Positions 59,164 to 64,000 of a stretch of DNA of 64,000 bases are shown piece after piece. Under the pieces are notes generated by a model. It did no database searches and was not told the origin of the DNA. It saw nothing but the letters and a program-made list of their open reading frames with translations. The position numbers were made by a program, and so were the translations under genes. The DNA is from Sindora glabra (taxonomy: Eukaryota > Streptophyta > Magnoliopsida > Fabales > Fabaceae), in NCBI GenBank assembly GCA_020226215.1, contig CM035227.1, positions 8,301,343 through 8,365,342 on the forward strand. The letters run 5' to 3'. How positions within the stretch are numbered: position 1 is the first letter of the stretch; each line of letters begins with the position of its first letter.

Positions 59164-62100
59164 CGATCTGGCTTATTTTTTGCACCAATCCTCTTTGTGG
59201 TTGGAGTAATCTTTTATTTGATGATGATACATGAGTCTCAGCCCTCAGATTAGTATCTTTGTAGTTTCTTTTAGGTTCTGCCCATACCAATTAAAAAATA
59301 AAATAAAAATTTTAAAATCATTAATATGTATTACAAAATTGCTTTAGTTAAAAACATATTAAATTAAAATCTGAAGATTTTTTTTTTAATAATTATCTTG
59401 GATACCTGAGGTGGTAAGAAATTAGTGTGATTTGACAGTCTTATTCTTATGCTCTAATCAATTATACGATACCCTCAAATAAAAGGTAAATCCAGCAGGA
59501 AGAGTATAATTGACCGGAAATCTTATCTTATTTTAGTTGCATCTATGACAACAATTATCGTCCGATAATTAATGGCTCTTCCACCAGGAAGAGAATAATG
59601 AATGAAAAGGATAGAAACATTTAGATTGAGGTATAATTAAAAATCATGACGCAGCTATTAGTAATGCAGTGGTATGGAATATTTACTCTGTATTATGTGT
59701 AAGATTCGAATTTAAAATATTATATGTGTGTTCTAAGATTCGAATTTAAAATATTATATGTGTATTAAGTGAATTATTATTTTTATCATTAAAGTACATT
59801 GAACATATGCCTGGAGTTAACCAACTTCTTTTGTGTCCCAAATCTCAACTTAAAAATTAATGGATAAGTTTTCTTTTTCTCTTAAAGGAAAAAAAGGAAA
59901 GTTAACTACTGTATAATCTGTTTTCAAGTATGAATTAGCTAATTGTTAAAAAGGATACGTTGCATTCAATTTCGTTGAAATTTAATCCACTTATATTTAT
60001 ATTCTTTTTATTAGTGGAAATATATAATTACTTTTATTTTTTTAAAAGTAAGAAAAATAAATATATGTTTAAAATAAAAAATAAAAAAGTGAGTGTAAAT
60101 AAAAAGAGATTAATGTATTTTCTTTAAATATAAATATAATTACATTGAATCCAATTAAAAAGATGAGTGTAATTTATAAATTATTGAGAGCTGATTCTGT
60201 GATCTAGATGCGAGGCTTCATAATTATATTGTGTTTAGTCTATAGGCAAAAATTCTTTTGCCTACTGAATATTTTTAAAAATAAATTATTATGAATTTAC
60301 GAATGACCTGAGATGATATTATTAAATCCATTAAAAGTTATTTATTTGATTTTGATAAAGTTACCTTTTTAAAATTATAGCATTTTTTAAGTGGGTTTTG
60401 GATAATAGGTGGTTTTCATAAAACCACGAGCAGAACCTAGTTTCTTCTACAAACAGTGGATTTTGACGTCATTTATAATTAAGACGTGGCATAACACCTG
60501 CCCCCCTTTTGTTTCAAGACCACAACGGAAAAGAAAAAAAAAAAAAAATCCAAATCTGTGTCTGTGCGCCTATTTCTAACTGATGTCTCTTCGTAAAATA
60601 GGTAAAATTTAAAATTATTTTGTGAGCCAACTGGGGTAAAAAAAATTCATTAGAATTTGAAATCCAGAGGATTGGGCCATTTTGGAAGGTGCTGCTGTTG
60701 TGGACCCATTTTTACGGTTCAGCTTTGTACCAAAGCCCATTGAACCCAACAAATTTTCACCTTCACAAATTTGGAATGACGAGATCTATATATTAGATTT
60801 TACTCGATGTATGAGATTTAATGACTCATATATGATACCTTAAATAATACCAATTCATATATGCACCGAATAAAAAACTCTATGCATGGTAATTTGGCAC
60901 TAAGTATGTTCAGTATTGTTGAAAGCAGTTCTAATTTGGTTTAAATTGAGAATCTAGTTTACCTGCCTTTTTGACTTATTTTATCAATCATCTTCCATGC
61001 GGCTGTTGGAAAGATGGATTTGAGATTTGAGAGAGGATTTTTATCACAAAGACAATTCTAAAAATGATAAAAAGAAACGTTTAAACAAATGAAAAAAATT
61101 GATGCAGACTGCTAGTTTTGAAGTTGAATACCCAATTGGTAGTAGTTCGGAAACGACACTTTTCCTTTTACTCTTAGAGCAGTCCGAAAGTAATTATCTT
61201 GATGAATTTTAGTCATACTCACATGAGATTGATGGAGAACTCAGTGGTGGCTCTTTTTAAATTACTATTTTGTCAAATCTTCGATAAAAGAAATCACAAA
61301 CAAATTATGTCTAATATAAATTTTAAAAGGTAAACTATACTGAGAAAGATAATTGAATTAGAAGTTCAACTTTCGGATTTAAATTTAAGAAATGAAGTAT
61401 TTCATCAATAAATTGCTAGTTTGGCTTCTCATATGAATGAATTTATAAAAAAGGTAAAATGGTCAATAAATTGTTAGTTTAGCTTCTCATATAAATGAAC
61501 TTATAGAAAAGCTAAATTACTAATTTAACTTCTCATATGAATGAACTTATAAACTTACATACAAGTTAAAATAGTTTCAAGCTTAGAACCTACCTTCAAA
61601 ACCAAGTGGAAGGCCTCCAACAACAGTGTAGTCAAAATATTTGGTGTTAATTTGAAGAAATTAATTATACCTAAGTGTTTTAGTGTCTTTGCTCCTTTTG
61701 ATGAGCACACACCATGCTTGTATTTATCAAGAGAAAAAAAATGAAAAGGATTTGTGTAAATTGTGATAAAATAAGACATTAAAAAAAAAGAAAAGAAAAC
61801 AATGTATTTATAGTACATCTTCCCCTGATACACATTTGATTACTAAGCTTTGAAGATCTACACTTAATTAGTAGTTTTTGATATTGCTTATTATGTTTGT
61901 AAAGTCCTAATAAATTTCTTATACATAGTAGTTTAGTTTGATCTATATCATTTGACTTTTAAATTAATCATATTACCATATTGCAACCTTAGTTGTCTTT
62001 AAAAATAATTGAAAACTCAATTTCTATTCAAAGAATCATGAGCTTGAAGAGTCTGATTTGTAAGGAGGCTTCCGATAACATTTGCAAAAGCAACAATTAG

Positions 62101-63629
62101 TTAACGAAGATAGAGTCGAAACTTCAATTGTCTCAAACTATAGACATAATTGTTGAGGTTTTGCAGCATCCACATGTGTCTCAAGAAAAGCATTTTCAAA
62201 GAGGCTTTAAAACTTAACTACAAAGTCTTGAAGAGCACTTCCAAGTAAATAACATCTTATAAGAGGTTAATGCATCAACACTACACGTGTAAGCTTGCCA
62301 TTTTTTAATTCATCTATCCCACCGTCTAGGATTCTAGGTAAATTCGTTGTCAATGAATACCATCATCAGTTGGAGACCCTTTTTGAGTTCTCAAGCCAAG
62401 GCCATCCTTCTGAAACTTTGTTTATGTTTTGAATTGTTTTTTTCCATATTTAATTTTTCGTGTTTTGTTTTTGTCTCAGGTGCTGTTAGGTTAGTTATAA
62501 GCATTAAATTCAGGTATCCTTATTCCTTGTAAATTTTTTCAGTGTCATGGAAAAAAAAAAGTATGCTCAATCTCCTTGTAATAATATCATATATTGTCCA
62601 CAATTTGTAATTTTAGATGGTTTCTTGGAAGAGAATTTATTTATTTTCTATCAAAAGAGATAAGTCATTTTATAATAAACATAAAATTTTAAATTCAAAC
62701 TTAGAATATAAAAAGAATGTTATTATACCATTAAAGATATCAATAAATTTTTAAATGTGATATAATATCATAACGTATGGATTAGGTACTTCCATTTCGA
62801 ATCTATTTTTTCTAAAGAAGTTACGAAATAACTAGAAATTTCAAAATTAGTATTATTTGAACGGGTAATATCCATACATTAGGTAATAGTGATTTCATCT
62901 CGTAAGATGGAAGTAATCTCTATTCATAGGTTAGGGGTTCACATAAGTTGTGATAATTGGTTTCTTGAACATGACTTCTTAATCAATTTCAAGTAAATAC
63001 ATGTTTTGACAGTTATTAATTTTAAAAACATGCTTCATGTGATGTCTACTAGAAACTTCTTGTATATGGGTTTTGTCGAAACGAACTAAATGTCCGATCT
63101 GCCGTTTGAGCCAGAATTCTTTCTACGGAGGGCGTGTTAGGATTGTGGACTATTCTAGGCTAATTATCCGCTTGTTATGTTTAATTGGACGTTTGTTGTC
63201 AACTTTTTAGTTTTTATAATTTGATGTCTGAAAGGTTAATCTGTGTAGTGATTACGATAAATTCGGGCCCAATTTTAAACGTGAACGTTGCATGCAAATA
63301 ATAGAGTAAATTTCGCATGTTCCTAAAGGAATAATACAGAAAATTTCAAAAGTAGGATCGAGCTATAAATGTAAAACAGTATGATTCATAGATGTGGAAT
63401 GAAGGTGAGTGTAACATTAGTTTCCTATTTGCCGATGTTATTTGTCGTGGGCAGTTAAGAGATATAGTCGTTTCCTCCTTTAAGAATCAAATTCAATCCA
63501 AGTTTATGTGAACAGATAAACTTTTCAATAAAAATTTATGAGAAAAAAAATCACAAAAAAATTAATTAATTCTTAAAATATGAAGTACAATTTTTAATTT
63601 GTAATTTTTGAAAAAGAACATTAGAAATC
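59164..63629. other. intergenic DNA, no gene recognised
   Basis: Mixed AT-rich sequence. The segment 60380-60780 has higher GC, contains GACGTCAT and runs like CCCGCC-type patches, and could be a promoter, but no exon follows. Segments 61150-62340 read as decayed coding sequence in places, without a motif I can name. ORFs 61555-61833 and 62347-62532 show no family signal. Confidence 0.4.
59701..59768. repeat. 34-bp tandem duplication
   Basis: AAGATTCGAATTTAAAATAT starts at 59701 and again at 59735. The first 29 bases of each copy are identical. Confidence 0.92.
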
Positions 63630-64000
63630 TGTTGAGTTTTGACCCAAATTTTACTTTTTATAAAATAGGGTAATTCATTTTTATTTTTATTTTACTTAAG
63701 TTTGAATTTTGTCTAGATAAGAATTGATAAGAACTTTAATTAAATTAGATATATCTTATTATTTGATATTTAATATTAGTATCAAGTAATTAGACTTATC
63801 CTTGATAGGAATTTTGGCTTATAAATACTTGTAATTTACATGGGTCTGAGTGATACAAGAGAGAAGAAAGATAAAAGATTTTGTATTTCTGAGACTAAAA
63901 AATTATGATAAAAATAAATTTTATTGAATTTTTAATATGTGAATTACAATCTCTTGTTTGTATTTCTTGGGAGACAATATTAGAAATTTGTTGGGATTTT
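63630..64000 (+). repeat. LTR-like sequence cut by the window end
   Basis: Starts TGTTGAGTTTTGACCC, has a core-promoter-like CTTATAAATACTTG (63818-63831) and a leader-like GA-rich part, and ends near GAGACA at 63976. A phrase like its upstream border (TTAGAAATCTGTTGAG) recurs at 63980 (TTAGAAATTTGTTGGG), 359 bases on. This may be one LTR followed by internal sequence, or tandem LTRs. No pol sequence lies within the window, so the call is tentative. Confidence 0.4.

Noticed and set aside
61555..61833. 92-residue minus-strand ORF with a hydrophobic start
   Set aside because: No family signal and AT-rich composition; a signal-peptide-like start arises easily from such DNA.
1..64000. tRNA, rRNA or snRNA genes
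   Set aside because: No GGTTCGAATCC-type T-arm with a matching acceptor stem, nor any other RNA signature, was noticed on either strand; a tRNAscan or Rfam search would be decisive.

Overview
The window looks like a piece of a eudicot nuclear genome. It is strongly AT-rich, has small GT-AG introns and one GC-AG intron, and is dominated by decayed plant transposons: Ty1/copia LTR elements, En/Spm-CACTA DNA transposons, a LINE and MITE-like repeats. Nothing points to a prokaryote or an organelle. I recognise one intact host gene, one damaged host gene and a few coding-like scraps that I cannot name. The species cannot be told from this sequence.

Host genes. A seven-exon gene on the + strand (coding 13400-20026) encodes a 377-residue TraB-domain protein with a hydrophobic C-terminal tail. 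It resembles the plant TraB proteins of the mitochondrial outer membrane. All exon joins keep frame, and the first intron uses a consensus GC donor. At 27493-27850 lies a SIAMESE-RELATED (SMR) cyclin-dependent kinase inhibitor locus with a TATA box. Its conserved motifs fall in three different reading frames, so it is a pseudogene or carries sequence errors.

Layout. 1-4100: AT-rich repeats, a 100-bp tandem duplication and two diverged copies of an LTR-like repeat (an inverted third copy is at 52.6-53.1 kb). 4.1-7.9 kb: CACTA-like remnant with a 21-bp-TIR MITE inside. 7.9-13.2 kb: AT-rich spacer, a repeat with a trinucleotide-like core, an unknown minus-strand ORF and a hairpin just upstream of the TraB gene. 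13.4-20.0 kb: TraB gene. 20.7-22.1 kb: promoter/5'UTR-like sequence with no gene behind it. 24.3-24.9 kb: degenerate minisatellite. 25.8-26.4 kb: copia RNase H remnant. 27.5 kb: SMR locus. 28.7-29.6 kb: second copy of the trinucleotide-core repeat. 30.6-39.0 kb: nested LTR elements. A copia element with perfect 5-bp target duplications (30843-35610) sits inside one LTR of an older, internally deleted, minus-strand copia element. 41732-46443: a second structurally complete but mutated copia element on the minus strand, with TTAAC target duplications and a tRNA-Met-type primer site. 47.7-50.5 kb: LINE that lacks reverse transcriptase. 50.5-51.6 kb: solo-LTR-like sequence. 53.6-58.4 kb: CACTA TNP2-type transposon with decayed TNP2, DUF4218 and DUF4216 parts and subterminal repeats. 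58.5-64.0 kb: short tandem repeats, a 178-bp palindromic MITE and an LTR-like end.

Apart from the TraB gene, almost everything recognisable is mobile DNA in several stages of decay. I found no convincing new biological system. The most informative observations are the GC-AG intron, the frame-broken SMR locus, the nested copia insertion with exact target duplications, the transition-biased stop codons, and the LINE that ends before its reverse transcriptase. I saw no tRNA, rRNA or CRISPR array.
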